Under the pieces are notes generated by a model. The model was not told where the DNA came from. It saw nothing but the letters and a program-made list of their open reading frames with translations, and made no database searches. A program made the translations under genes and the position numbers. DNA of 64,000 bases from Pedobacter sp. (GTDB lineage: Bacteria > Bacteroidota > Bacteroidia > Sphingobacteriales > Sphingobacteriaceae): positions 62,001-126,000 of the forward strand of contig NZ_JAVHXT010000005.1 of NCBI RefSeq assembly GCF_031119335.1, written 5' to 3'. Positions 51,172-61,200 of this stretch are shown here, in pieces (position 1 is the first letter of the stretch; the number at the start of each line of letters is the position of its first letter).

Positions 51172-53067
51172 CTAACGTTTTCTAAGATTATCTTGCAAGA
51201 AAAGCTCTAAGGCTGCGTACGATTTTTTCCGTGCTTCTTCCCTACCCAAAACAGTTTTGGTTTCTTCCTTCTCTAAATACGTTACTGGAAGATTTAACTT
51301 CCGCAATTCTTTTACAAATTGTACCGCATCGTTGCCATTTATACGAGGGTCTTTAGAGCTCTGCGTTATAAATATCGGAATTTTCACTTTATCTGCATGA
51401 AAAACAGGCGAAGCCTGTCGCATATATTCTGCGTCTTTAATTGGGTTTCCTACAATTTCGTAAAACATCTGCAAGTTAGACGTTAAAAACGGAGGTATTG
51501 TTTTTAAATAACTGAAAAGGTTAAGCACACCAGCACTAGAACCTGCACATTTGTACATTTTAGGATTGTTAACCGCACTATTGATCGCTATTAATCCTCC
51601 AAAGCCATATCCATAAATCGCCACTCTTTGCGGATCGGCAATTTTCTGTTCTATTAACCATTGCACACCAGCATCAACATCTTGTTGGATTTTTTGTCCC
51701 CACTCTTTAAAGCCTGCAGCGTAAAACTCTTTACCGTAACCCGTAGAACCTCTATAGTTAACTTGCAGCACCGCATAACCTCTGTTGGCCAAGAACTGTA
51801 CATCAGAATTAAACCCCCAACTGTTTCGCTGTCCAGGTCCATTATGTGGTATCACTACCACTGGCAAGTTTTTAGGTTTTAAACCTAAAGGAAGTGTTAA
51901 ATAACCATTTATTTTGAAACCATCGGCAGTGGTATAGGTAATTGGCTTCATCTCGCACATTTCTTCTTCCTTAAGCGTAGGATTAAGATCGCTCAACTTT
52001 TTTAACTGATTATTTTCAGCATGATAGATGTAATATGCCCCCGGACTACGATCGGTAAATGTTCTCACAATAAAATGCTGTTCGTTTTTATCGTTATGAA
52101 TAATTCTATATTCGGCATCGGGAACAAATTTTTCTAAAGCACCAAACAAACGTTTTGCATCTTCATTTAAATAGTGTTTTTCCTTTTTCCAAGTTTCGTA
52201 CACTACATAATCCATTTTACCACGACGCTTAGAATACTGCGCTTCTACCACATTCAAGGTATCATCAGCAAAAAGCACATTTTTCTCTTTTCCTGTGATA
52301 CAATCTATCTCTACCAAGGCATTTTTATCTCGGTTTACGTTAGAAATCGCGTAAATGGTGTTAGGTTTATTTTCTGAAAAAGCTACCGGCCACAATGTAG
52401 TTTTAAAGTTATTGGTAATGATTTTTTTGAAATCCTTGCCTTCGTTTTCTCTGTACCACAACGATTCATTAACGCCATCGGTAGAAATTGCCATACGTAA
52501 CTTGCCTTTGCTATCGGTAAGCCAATTAGTAAAATTACCTGGGTTTTTAGCAGCAATAATCATCTGACCATTTCTTACGTTCAAACGATACACATCAAAA
52601 ACGGTAGAATCCCTCTTATTGCTGGTAACTAAAAGGAACTTATCGTCTATCAATTGATCTTCCAGTAAGCGCACCTTACTTTTTTCATCAGCATTTAAAA
52701 GTCGTTCTTCAGTGCCATTTCTGTGTACAATATACAGATCTGTTTGAAACCTACTGGCTTCTTTTTCCTTGTAGTAAATTAATTCATCGTTACTTACCCA
52801 ACAATAAAAATTGATATTTCTCTCTTCCAATTTAGATACTTCGGTAACTTTTCCCTGCTCTAAATCTTCTACTACTAGATGTTGCTTTTTATCTTTAAGC
52901 GTTAAATACGAGATGTATTTGCCATTGGGCGATAAGCGATATAATGCCCTGTCTTGTGTCTTGAAAAAATCGTTAACTGGCACTTGCCTTACTTTCTCGC
53001 CCTCATTACAAGCAAAAAGCACCGCAACCACCAATAACCACATATATTTTTTCACAGCCGTCATCAT
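51172..53067 (-). CDS. S9-fold (prolyl oligopeptidase-like) lipoprotein, catalytic Ser and His missing
   Basis: The 631-residue product has a lipobox (VAVLFACNEG), a beta-propeller of about 330 residues (SPNGKYISYLTLKD, DSKGKLRMAISTDG) and a C-terminal alpha/beta-hydrolase domain (VVIPHNGPGQRNSWGF, LQVNYRGSTGYGKEFY). At the nucleophile elbow, where S9 enzymes have GxSxGG, the sequence is GYGFGG, with Gly488 in place of Ser. The DNA codon is GGC. Asp573 is kept (SKDPRIN), but the usual GHG His is absent (EETKTVLG). It is probably not a peptidase. It heads an operon with a histidine kinase and a response regulator. Either of two adjacent ATG codons (53067, 53064) may start it. Confidence 0.88.
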   Translation of the reverse strand: MMTAVKKYMWLLVVAVLFACNEGEKVRQVPVNDFFKTQDRALYRLSPNGKYISYLTLKDKKQHLVVEDLEQGKVTEVSKLEERNINFYCWVSNDELIYYKEKEASRFQTDLYIVHRNGTEERLLNADEKSKVRLLEDQLIDDKFLLVTSNKRDSTVFDVYRLNVRNGQMIIAAKNPGNFTNWLTDSKGKLRMAISTDGVNESLWYRENEGKDFKKIITNNFKTTLWPVAFSENKPNTIYAISNVNRDKNALVEIDCITGKEKNVLFADDTLNVVEAQYSKRRGKMDYVVYETWKKEKHYLNEDAKRLFGALEKFVPDAEYRIIHNDKNEQHFIVRTFTDRSPGAYYIYHAENNQLKKLSDLNPTLKEEEMCEMKPITYTTADGFKINGYLTLPLGLKPKNLPVVVIPHNGPGQRNSWGFNSDVQFLANRGYAVLQVNYRGSTGYGKEFYAAGFKEWGQKIQQDVDAGVQWLIEQKIADPQRVAIYGYGFGGLIAINSAVNNPKMYKCAGSSAGVLNLFSYLKTIPPFLTSNLQMFYEIVGNPIKDAEYMRQASPVFHADKVKIPIFITQSSKDPRINGNDAVQFVKELRKLNLPVTYLEKEETKTVLGREEARKKSYAALELFLQDNLRKR

Positions 53068-53071
53068 ATCA

Positions 53072-53079
53072 CAAAATTA
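53072..53079 (-). promoter_or_regulatory. predicted -7 box of the S9-kinase-regulator operon
   Basis: TAATTTTG fits TAnnTTTG, 4-7 bp before the two possible ATG codons; ATTG lies 21 bp further upstream. The message would be leaderless. Confidence 0.4.
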
Positions 53080-53324
53080 CACAACACTAATTGCGGTAAG
53101 CAATAATCATTAACATTGTTACTTAGCATTGTCTTTGCAGTTAATCAAATAAAACAAATTTTGTTGTTTAGTAAAAACAAAGCAGCGTAACATTTAAAAT
53201 ACAGTGCTTATTACTACTTTATTTTAATTGAATACCATAATTATAAGTTAAAAAATTTAATTTTAGCAAAGCTGATGCTTGGGCAACACCGAAATTAGCT
53301 TTTGATAAAGAACTTCCGAAATAG

Positions 53325-55127
53325 ATGAAACATATCTTGCTCCTTTTACTTGCTTGCTGTCTGACATCCACTCTGTGGGCGCAAGACAATGTAGATGAAG
53401 CTTTGGCCTATCAATATTACCAGCAGGCAGATTATGAAAAAGCAGCTGTTTTATTAGAAAAACTCTTTAACCGTAATCGTAACGATGGCTATTTCGATTT
53501 GTATTATACCTCACTGCTTAAAATAAAAAAATACGACGAGGCGGAAACTTTGGTCAAAAGGCTTATGAAGCAATCGCCACAAAAAGTAAATTATCAAATT
53601 GCTTTAGGAAGGATTTACCAAGAAAGTGGGAAGACTGCCGAAGCGAACAAAATCTACTACGGCGCTATTCAAAACGTTTCTAAAAATGAATTTCAATTTA
53701 GGGATTTGGCCAATGCTTTTTACAGATTTGAAGCTTATGATATGGCTGTAAATACTTTTTTACAAGGCAGAAAAGTACTGGAAGACGAGCAGTTGTTCAC
53801 TTTTGAACTTTTGAGTATCTATCGCTTTAAAAAAGACAAGCAAGCTCTGGTTAACGAATATTTGAACGCTTTACCTACAAATCCGCAGTTGATGCCACAA
53901 GCGCAAAGTATATTAGCCAATCTTTTCGAGAGCAATAACGATTATCAATTATTACAATCAGCTTTGCTAAAAAAAATACAGAAAGATCCACAAAATGAGG
54001 TTTTTACAGAGCTACTAATTTGGCAGTTTATTCAGCAGCAAGAGTACGAGATGGCACTTAGACAACTGATTGCGCAAGATAGGCGCACTAAGAATTCGTC
54101 TAGCTTATTGTTTAATACAGCAAATACATTTGTGGCTAATAAGGCCTTTACCACCGCCATTAAAGCTTATGAATATCTTTTAACAAAAGGAACTGAAAAC
54201 GAACTGTATTTGCCTGCAAAAATACAGCTGATTAATACCAAATACGAACTAGCGGTACAAGGCAAGATTGATCAAGTAGCCATTAAAGCCTTGGCAGATG
54301 AGTTTTCGCAGGTAATTATGCAATACGGCATCAGTAACCAAACCATATTTGCGCTCAAAAAACTGTCGTATTTACAAGCTTACTACCTCAACAATTTATC
54401 GGAAGCAGAAAAAACATTAGAACAGGCATTAAAAGTTCCTGGCTTACCAGCAACAGAAATTGGTCAGTTGAAGATTGATTTAGGCGATATATATGTATTG
54501 AACAAGCAGCCTTGGGAAGCAGTGCTAGTTTACGAACAAGTAGCCAAACAGTATGATAATTTGTCTGTAGCTAGTGATGCCCGCTTTCGTTCGGCGAGGG
54601 TTTCGTTTTATCAGGGCAACTTCAAGTTTGCCAAATCACAAGCCGATGTATTAAAAGCTTCTACCTCTCAATTAATTGCCAATGATGCTTTAAACCTGAG
54701 TTTGCTGATCTCAGACAACCTACAAAGTAAAAATGATAGCTTGGCGCTGATTATGTATGCAGATGCAGAAATGCTTCAATTTACCAACAACACCGCAGCT
54801 GCTTTAAAAAAACTAGACAGTATCGATGTCGCTTTTCCGAAAAATAGTTTGGCAGATGATATTTTAATGGCCAAAGCCCGCATCTTTATCAAGAGCAACG
54901 AATTTGTGCAAGCAGAAAGTCATCTTAAACTATTAATCGCTTCACATTTCACGAGCATTTGGATTGATGATGCAATATTTACGCTTGCCGATCTTTACGA
55001 GCATCAATTGAACAATGTTGAAGAAGCTAAAAAACTTTACCAGCAGCTAATTACAGATTTTCCTGGCAGTATTCTCAATACCGAAGCACGAAAGAGATAT
55101 CGTAACTTACGTGGAGAAACCGTTTAG
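53325..55127 (+). CDS. exported tetratricopeptide-repeat protein
   Basis: The 600-residue product has a signal peptide (ACCLTSTLWAQ) and TPR-like helical repeats over its whole length, for example YQYYQQADYEKAAVLLEKLF, YQIALGRIYQESGKTAEANK and LADLYEHQLNNVEEAKKLYQ. No enzyme domain is seen, so it should be a periplasmic scaffold or part of an envelope assembly. It ends close to the DUF4286 gene but a separate promoter match precedes that gene. Confidence 0.85.
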   Translation: MKHILLLLLACCLTSTLWAQDNVDEALAYQYYQQADYEKAAVLLEKLFNRNRNDGYFDLYYTSLLKIKKYDEAETLVKRLMKQSPQKVNYQIALGRIYQESGKTAEANKIYYGAIQNVSKNEFQFRDLANAFYRFEAYDMAVNTFLQGRKVLEDEQLFTFELLSIYRFKKDKQALVNEYLNALPTNPQLMPQAQSILANLFESNNDYQLLQSALLKKIQKDPQNEVFTELLIWQFIQQQEYEMALRQLIAQDRRTKNSSSLLFNTANTFVANKAFTTAIKAYEYLLTKGTENELYLPAKIQLINTKYELAVQGKIDQVAIKALADEFSQVIMQYGISNQTIFALKKLSYLQAYYLNNLSEAEKTLEQALKVPGLPATEIGQLKIDLGDIYVLNKQPWEAVLVYEQVAKQYDNLSVASDARFRSARVSFYQGNFKFAKSQADVLKASTSQLIANDALNLSLLISDNLQSKNDSLALIMYADAEMLQFTNNTAAALKKLDSIDVAFPKNSLADDILMAKARIFIKSNEFVQAESHLKLLIASHFTSIWIDDAIFTLADLYEHQLNNVEEAKKLYQQLITDFPGSILNTEARKRYRNLRGETV

Positions 55128-55156
55128 CAATTTAGGATCGGCACTCTGGCCCTTAA

Positions 55157-55200
55157 TGCTTTCAATCCTTTCAGCTTTAGTCTTTAGTCTTTAGTCTTCG
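55157..55200. repeat. TTTAGTC word repeat
   Basis: CTTTAGTCTTTAGTCTTTAG TC gives three tandem copies of the 7-bp word TTTAGTC. A related word occurs in reverse at 44535-44563. Confidence 0.5.
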
Positions 55201-55228
55201 TCCCCTTCCACCTTCCACCTTAATCCCG

Positions 55229-55236
55229 TATCTTTG
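55229..55236 (+). promoter_or_regulatory. predicted -7 box of the DUF4286 gene, close to the start codon
   Basis: TATCTTTG fits TAnnTTTG and lies 4 bp before the ATG at 55241, the same spacing as at hemW. Confidence 0.45.
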
Positions 55237-55240
55237 CGCC

Positions 55241-55543
55241 ATGTTGTTATTTAACGTCACCGTAATTATAGAAGAGGCCTCAGCTACAGAATGGTTAGCC
55301 TGGATGAAAGAAACCCACATTCCGCAGTTGATGGAAAAAGATTGTTTTGTATCTCACCGCTTTTTGAAGATCGTAGATTCTCCAAATGAAGGTATAAGCT
55401 ACTGTGTTCAGTTTATTGCTGAAGACGAAACCAAGTATCAAATCTTTTTAGACTTACACGAACAAGAATTTACAGCAGAAATGTATATCAAGTATCCAAA
55501 TAAGTTGGTTACTTTTAGCACCTTAATGGAATTTGTAGGATAA
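55241..55543 (+). CDS. DUF4286 family protein
   Basis: The 100-residue product matches DUF4286 throughout: LLFNVTVIIEEASATEWLAW, HIPQLMEK, YCVQFIAEDE and KYPNKLVTFSTLMEFVG. It should form a ferredoxin-like alpha/beta fold in the cytoplasm. The function is unknown. The rfbC gene begins 23 bp downstream and may share its transcript. Confidence 0.85.
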   Translation: MLLFNVTVIIEEASATEWLAWMKETHIPQLMEKDCFVSHRFLKIVDSPNEGISYCVQFIAEDETKYQIFLDLHEQEFTAEMYIKYPNKLVTFSTLMEFVG

Positions 55544-55566
55544 ACACATTACCTTATAAAAAAAAC

Positions 55567-56121
55567 ATGAATATTATAGCAACCCCAATACAAGACCTTT
55601 TTGTATTTGAACCTAAAATTTGGAAAGACACCAGAGGTTACTTTTATGAAAGTTTTAGCCAGAGAGTATTTGAACAAGCAGGCATTAATGTAAATTTTGT
55701 GCAAGACAATCAGTCATTCTCGCAAAGAGGCACACTTAGAGGAATGCATGCACAAGCAAATCCGTTTGCCCAAGGTAAATTAGTTAGAGTAATACAAGGT
55801 AAGGTGGTAGATGTTGCAGTTGATATCAGGAAAAACTCGCCCACTTACGGACAGCATTTTGCAGTTGAACTAAGTAGCGAAAACCATAAGCAATTGTGGG
55901 TTCCTCCTGGCTTTTTGCACGGATTCTTAACTTTAGAGAACGATACTATTTTCGCTTATAAAGTAACTAATTATTATGATAAAGATTCGGAAATTGGTGT
56001 AATGTGGAACGATCCAACTTTAAACATTGATTGGGCCGCCTATTTAGATCCTAGCGAGTTTTTATTATCTGATAAAGATTTAGTCTTAAGCGATTTTGCA
56101 TCCTTAAAATCACCATTTTAA
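55567..56121 (+). CDS. rfbC: dTDP-4-dehydrorhamnose 3,5-epimerase
   Basis: RfbC/RmlC converts dTDP-4-keto-6-deoxyglucose to dTDP-4-keto-rhamnose. The 184-residue product is a double-stranded beta-helix cupin with the catalytic base His in RGTLRGMHAQ, the conserved QGKLVRVIQGKVVDVAVDIR, and Tyr in IFAYKVTNYYDKDSE. Length is normal. No rfbA, rfbB or rfbD is near, so the rest of the pathway lies elsewhere. It converges on an OmpA-like gene. Confidence 0.95.
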   Translation: MNIIATPIQDLFVFEPKIWKDTRGYFYESFSQRVFEQAGINVNFVQDNQSFSQRGTLRGMHAQANPFAQGKLVRVIQGKVVDVAVDIRKNSPTYGQHFAVELSSENHKQLWVPPGFLHGFLTLENDTIFAYKVTNYYDKDSEIGVMWNDPTLNIDWAAYLDPSEFLLSDKDLVLSDFASLKSPF

Positions 56122-56127
56122 ATAAGA

Positions 56128-56170
56128 AAGCCACAGATACACAAATTTAATCTGTGCATCTGTGGCTTTT
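56128..56170. terminator. bidirectional terminator between rfbC and ompA-like gene
   Basis: AAAGCCACAGAT pairs with ATCTGTGGCTTT around a loop that itself holds ACACAAATT/AATCTGTG. It is a compact copy of the CCACAGAT repeat at 36933-37011. Confidence 0.75.
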
Positions 56171-56173
56171 ATA

Positions 56174-56198
56174 ATCCCCTTCAGAGAATTAGGGCTTA
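56174..56198. repeat. degenerate CCCC-type repeat containing the OmpA-like stop codon
   Basis: TCCCCTTCAGAGAATTAGGG followed by CTTA resembles the repeat at 12153; its last three bases complement the TAA stop, as at atpG. Confidence 0.5.
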
Positions 56199-57050
56199 CT
56201 GTTTGATCAAATTGTAAAGTTCATCCAATTTCGGAGAAAGCACAATTTCAATTCTACGGTTTTTACTTCTGCCTTCAGCTGTAGTATTCTCTGCCAAAGG
56301 CTGGAACTGACCTTTTCCAGTAGCCGTCATTCTTACGCTTTCTACCTTTTGCTCATCTGTTAAAAACCTAACTACAGAAGTAGAACGTAGTACGCTTAAA
56401 TCCCAGTTATCTTTTATCTGACCTAGATTACTGATACGCTGCGAATCGGTATGACCTTCTACAGCAATGTTGATATCTGGTTGTTGTTTTAATACCTCAG
56501 CCAACTGGGTTAAAGCCTTTTTACCGTTTTCATCTATCACAATACTTGCAGAAGGGAACAACAATTTATCTGTTAAGGATACATATACTTTGCCATCTTT
56601 TACTTCAACAGTTAAACCACTCTTGGTAAAGCCCAGCAAAGCCGATTGTAATTTTGCCCTCAACTGATTGGTAGCTTCATCGCGTTTACGCAAAACCTCT
56701 TCTACTTCCTTCAACCTTGCTTCACGCTTAGCTAAATCTCCAGTCAGTTTATTAATTTCCGACGAACTATTCGACCTCAACTTTGCATAATTCGCATCTA
56801 AATCGGTATATCTTTCGTTAAGTGTTGCTAATTGGCTATTTAAAGCTGCGGTGTCTGCTTGTAAACGTTTGATGCGCTGCTCTAAACTTTCGTTATTTAA
56901 TTGAGCGTCGTTCCATCCGGTATTTAATGAATCTTGTTTAGCTAAAAGCGATTTGTATTTCTTGGTGGATAGTACCACACAAGAGCTCAAAGTAGCGGCA
57001 ACTAAAAAGAGAGCAATAAAGGGAGCGAAGAAGAGTTTCAGTTGTTTCAT
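56196..57050 (-). CDS. OmpA-family lipoprotein with coiled coil
   Basis: The 284-residue product has a lipobox (LSSCVV, Cys near 24), a coiled coil at about 35-130 (SLEQRIKRLQADTAALNSQL) and a C-terminal OmpA domain with the peptidoglycan-binding motif VEGHTDSQRISNLGQIKDNWDLS. It ties the outer membrane to the cell wall. The form is like many Bacteroidota OmpA-like lipoproteins. Its stop codon lies in a degenerate repeat. Confidence 0.92.
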   Translation of the reverse strand: MKQLKLFFAPFIALFLVAATLSSCVVLSTKKYKSLLAKQDSLNTGWNDAQLNNESLEQRIKRLQADTAALNSQLATLNERYTDLDANYAKLRSNSSSEINKLTGDLAKREARLKEVEEVLRKRDEATNQLRAKLQSALLGFTKSGLTVEVKDGKVYVSLTDKLLFPSASIVIDENGKKALTQLAEVLKQQPDINIAVEGHTDSQRISNLGQIKDNWDLSVLRSTSVVRFLTDEQKVESVRMTATGKGQFQPLAENTTAEGRSKNRRIEIVLSPKLDELYNLIKQ

Positions 57051-57059
57051 CTGTATATG

Positions 57060-57125
57060 TTGTTTATTGATGTATTGTTAATGGTTGTGATGGTTAATAG
57101 TTATAGCTATGAACTATTAATCATT
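57060..57125. repeat. reiterated-word spacer between DUF2461 and OmpA-like genes
   Basis: GGTTGTGATGGTTAATAGTTAT is matched by the complement words AACTATTAATCATTGACTATT. The TAG stop of the DUF2461 gene (57128-57130) directly adjoins it. Confidence 0.45.
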
Positions 57126-57127
57126 GA

Positions 57128-57790
57128 CTATTCGCCTACAGCTTTGCGCAAAAATAAGACAAATGGCTGAATCGTTTTAAAAGCATTTATCAACTTATTA
57201 ACGATATCCTTTTGGTAAAAATCCTCTTCTTTTAAAGGATAAATAGAAATGAAGCTTTTTAATCTCAAGTATTCAATCATTGGATGATCTATCTCGTATC
57301 CCTTTGGTGCCTTTTTAAGACTGTCTTCCTTACTTATTGAAAATATCGACTGATATGCCTTATCGTTAATTATCTCCAAAAATTCATCGCTGCTGTAGTC
57401 AATCTCCTCTCTAATCTTTTTTACGATGGAACTTTCGGGCATCCAAAAGCCCACACCAAAAAAGCAACTTCCAGGTTCTAAATGTAAATAGTATGCCGGA
57501 GTATTAGGTCCATAACCTTTTACATCAAAAGCAATTCCGTAGTTCTTTTTGTAGGGAGCCTTATTTGCACTGAAGCGAACATCACGATAAATCCTCAATA
57601 AGCATTTTTTTGGCTCTGTATCTGCAGAAAATTGTGGATCTACTACCGCAAATTCTTTAATTAGGGGTGTAATCAGGGCAAATAGGTCTAACTTAGCCTC
57701 TTCATAAAGATGCTTGTTTTTAGCAAACCATTCGCGATTGTTGTTATCTGCTAATTCACGAAGAAAATTGAAAGTTGATTTTTTTAACAT
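57128..57790 (-). CDS. DUF2461 family protein
   Basis: The 220-residue product matches DUF2461: FLRELADNNNREWFAKNKHLY at the start, FSADTEPKKCLLRIYRDVRFS, KNYGIAFDVKG and YYLHLEPGSCFFGVGFWMPE. It is a cytoplasmic protein of unknown function, also found in other phyla and fungi. The length is normal. It probably runs into the OmpA-like gene 77 bp downstream, across a spacer of repeated words. Confidence 0.88.
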   Translation of the reverse strand: MLKKSTFNFLRELADNNNREWFAKNKHLYEEAKLDLFALITPLIKEFAVVDPQFSADTEPKKCLLRIYRDVRFSANKAPYKKNYGIAFDVKGYGPNTPAYYLHLEPGSCFFGVGFWMPESSIVKKIREEIDYSSDEFLEIINDKAYQSIFSISKEDSLKKAPKGYEIDHPMIEYLRLKSFISIYPLKEEDFYQKDIVNKLINAFKTIQPFVLFLRKAVGE

Positions 57791-57871
57791 ATGATTATCT
57801 CATTAGCAATTGCCACCAATGTAGTAAATTAATATGTGTTTAAGGAAATTTTAAAGGTATTTAAATAGAAT

Positions 57872-58117
57872 TTAGGCTAGGTTTCCCGTATCTTTTTTAC
57901 GATAACTAGTGTACCAAAGTACGCCAACCCCGCCAGCTAGCAAAAATGGGATAGCCAATAAATACAACACCCCAGAATTTAAGCCTTTACTCTGTGTATT
58001 TCCATTCTTCACACCTTGCTCAGCATTAACAGTGCACATTGCACATTGCGCATTAGCGTTAGGCTGTGCAACAATAAGCATTAAAAAGAAAAGTAAAATG
58101 GCCAGTACTTTTTTCAT
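57872..58117 (-). CDS. small exported membrane protein with CxxC motif
   Basis: The 81-residue product has a signal peptide ending NANAQ, a CAMC motif (Cys25, Cys28) at the mature N-terminus, a Gly/Asn-rich stretch ending GLNSGVLYLLAIPFLLAGG, and one C-terminal membrane helix with a basic end. The thiols would lie on the periplasmic side just above the membrane. I do not recognise a named family; similar small proteins occur in other Bacteroidota. A metal, haem or thiol-redox role is a guess from the motif. Confidence 0.7.
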   Translation of the reverse strand: MKKVLAILLFFLMLIVAQPNANAQCAMCTVNAEQGVKNGNTQSKGLNSGVLYLLAIPFLLAGGVGVLWYTSYRKKDTGNLA

Positions 58118-58174
58118 GACGTAAAGGTAAGGGAAAATTGGAAAATATTAGTTCATCATTAAGTAATTAAAATA

Positions 58175-58198
58175 AAAAAGGAGCCGAAGCTCCTTTTT
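58175..58198 (-). terminator. terminator of the subtilase gene
   Basis: AAAAAGGAGC pairs with GCTCCTTTTT around a CGAA loop, 20 bp past the stop at 58218. Confidence 0.85.
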
Positions 58199-58217
58199 CA
58201 TAACTAACTCTAAATTA

Positions 58218-61200
58218 TTATAGTTTAACAAATTTAGCTTGTCCAATTTTTTGAGCACATCTGATTTCTATCACATAGTTTCCAGATATCAAATCAGTTG
58301 CATCAATGTTTTTACCACTTAAAAGTTCTTTCCCAGCAACACTAAGTTCTTTTGCTTTCTTACCCAAAACATCGGATATGGTAATAGTATATAATTCATC
58401 TCTTCTCACATCACTTGCTTTAACCGTAAAATTAGTCTTCACCGGGTTTGCATAAAGTTGTATGCTAACAGTAGCGACATCAAAGTTTACAACTTTTGGC
58501 CCAAATGTTTCTGTTTTCCCATCTCTATCTACTTGAACTATCCTATAATAGTTGATACCCCAATTTGGAAATTTATCTACAAAAGAATATTGCTTAGAGG
58601 TATTCGGTTCTACGGTACCGATTTCATTAAAAGCATTTCCCTCAACAGAGCGTTCTACCACAAAATGCTTATGATTAATTTCGCTTAAAGTTGTCCATTT
58701 TAAATGTACGCCATTAGCTTGTTTACTTGCCGTAAAACTGTTTATTGTAACCGGCAAGGTGTTGACTACAAAAGCTTGCGAAGTAATGGTTACTCCTCCA
58801 GAAAGCGTTACTTTAACAGTATAACTTCCCGTTGCATTTACTTGATGAGTTGCCGACGTCGCTCCATTAATTAAGCTTCCATTTAAGTACCATTGGTTAC
58901 CGTTTGCTATGGGCGATGTTAGCAAATCTCCCTGCCTAGTAACCGTCAAATTAGTTAAAGGTACAGCGACCTTTGTTTCAACCTTTTCTCCAATTGGCTT
59001 TGCTTTGATATTGTAGAAAAAATAATAGTAATAGTTCATATCAGTACCGCTTTGTCCAGTATGAGAAACCAAGGACAATAGGCCCGTACTCTCGGTGAGC
59101 GGATACACAAAAGATGTACTGCTCAGTGCATTTCTAAATAAAGTAGCTCCATTATTATATTCGGCAGTAACATAAAAAGAACCTGCATAAGGAAAATTGA
59201 TATTTAGCGTATGCAAACGCCCTCCATCACTAATTACATCTGCTGAACCTACAGTAGCACTAGCCGGACTGCGAGTGTTGGCAACACTAATAGTAGAACT
59301 TGACACCTTCATTCCCGTGTTCGCGTCAAAAACATTAAATGTTACCGCACCACGATAACCAATATATAATCGGGCGGTTTCTATCACCATAGGAGCGGTA
59401 GTGTTAAAGTACAGTCTAAAGCCTGCCTGTCCATAGCTACCTCCGTTGCCAAACGTATTTTTTGCCACAGGACCAAGATTGCCCGCATAAGCATTTAAAT
59501 TTGCATAATAAGTATTGGCCGATGTTGGCATAGTTGTAGTAACTACCCCATTTCCATTAGTAAAAGGGTTGGTAGCGGCGGCAGACTGGTACCAAAATGA
59601 AACTCCGTCATTTTGAGGTGCATATAAATAATGAGTACCTGCAATGTCTGTATAATAGGCTTTGGCACTTGTTAATACTGGTGGTGCAACAAAACCAACC
59701 GACTTGACAACTAAATTATCTCCAGGAATTAAGTCTGTACTTAAATTAGTTCTTGCCTCAATGGTATACGTTTTACCTTGTACAGCAGTAAAGCCCGTTT
59801 GCACTATATAGGTTACTTCTCCCGATGCCGGAATGCTTCCATTATAGGTTTCACTGATGTTAGCGATGGTAGTAGCGCCATCTTTAACCAATACATTTAC
59901 CGGAATTCCTGATACTGTAGCTGCGCCATAATTTTTTAGTTTAAGCACTATCGTTCTTGTGTCGCCCGCTGCATCTCCATTAATAGGGTTCACGATTTCC
60001 GCAACCCCTACGTTAATGGCCGCCTCCGTAAATTTAACTCTGTAATCTTGAGTTTCGCCTTTGGCATAGCTACCGCAAGCAGATACATTGCTTGCTGTTG
60101 ATGTTTCTGTTAATACCACCCGCAAACGCGAATAAGTATCGGCCAGCACCGTAGAAGGAACGGTTATAGCTTGTGTAAATGTTCCATTTGTCGCAATTAC
60201 AGCCGAAGTGGCTACCAATTCTCCTATGTCATCAAAATCTCCATCGCTATTCCAATCTATAAAAACTTTAGCTATTTTATTCTGATTGATACCACAAGTA
60301 CCAGCGGTTAAACTTAACGTATAAGTTTTACTTTTTTCCAGTTCTGCAGTTTGTGAAGTATAATCTCCGTAGATTGTGCAATCTGTAGCCGGACTGTGGT
60401 TTATGTTAGACAGCTGAAAATTTGTAATTTTTGAATCTACATTTGAAGTTGGTGTAGATGCACAGTAGGCCGTACCACCTATACCAGTAACAATCAAGGA
60501 AAAAAATTGACTACCGTCCGTAAGTGTGCTTTTATGATTTATGGTGATGGTATAGCTTTTTCCTGGTACTGCATTGGCAATGTAAACTTGTTCCACATTA
60601 TCTCTAAAATTATCTCCCGTGGTTGCTGCAAATGATGGATTTTCGGGGTCTAATATCCATGGTGAAAAAGTGCTTGTCCCATCGCTTATCCTCATATCCA
60701 AATCATTTACTAATCTTAATGTGCTATTATTTAGCGCTGCCGATGAAGAAGACGAAGTTACAGACCCGGCTCTATCTGTCCAACTTATGGTTGCCATTAA
60801 AGGGCCATTGCCAGAGGCTACCACATTGATAGTCTGCGTTTGTCCCTGAGTTAAGTTAAGTTCGGAAATTAAACTTTTAGTATTGTTATCCAAAATGGCC
60901 TTGGCTGCTTTTTCGGCATTCAAGAGCCCCCATCCATATTGATAATCAGGCCCCGGGCTTGCACCCGCCTCGCTAGTGGTAGCTATGGCCAGACCTTTCA
61001 ATGTAGCTGACCTCATGAATGCAGCATTTTGCTGATAGTAAAGCTCTTGTAACAAAGTCAAGGTACCAGTGGCATTTGGTGCCGCCATAGAAGTACCTGA
61101 AGAAGTGTAATAATGATCATTACCTGTATGATTGGTAGATGTTACGCCTACACCATCTGCAACCAGATCTGGTTTAATACGACCATCGTCTGTTGGGCCC

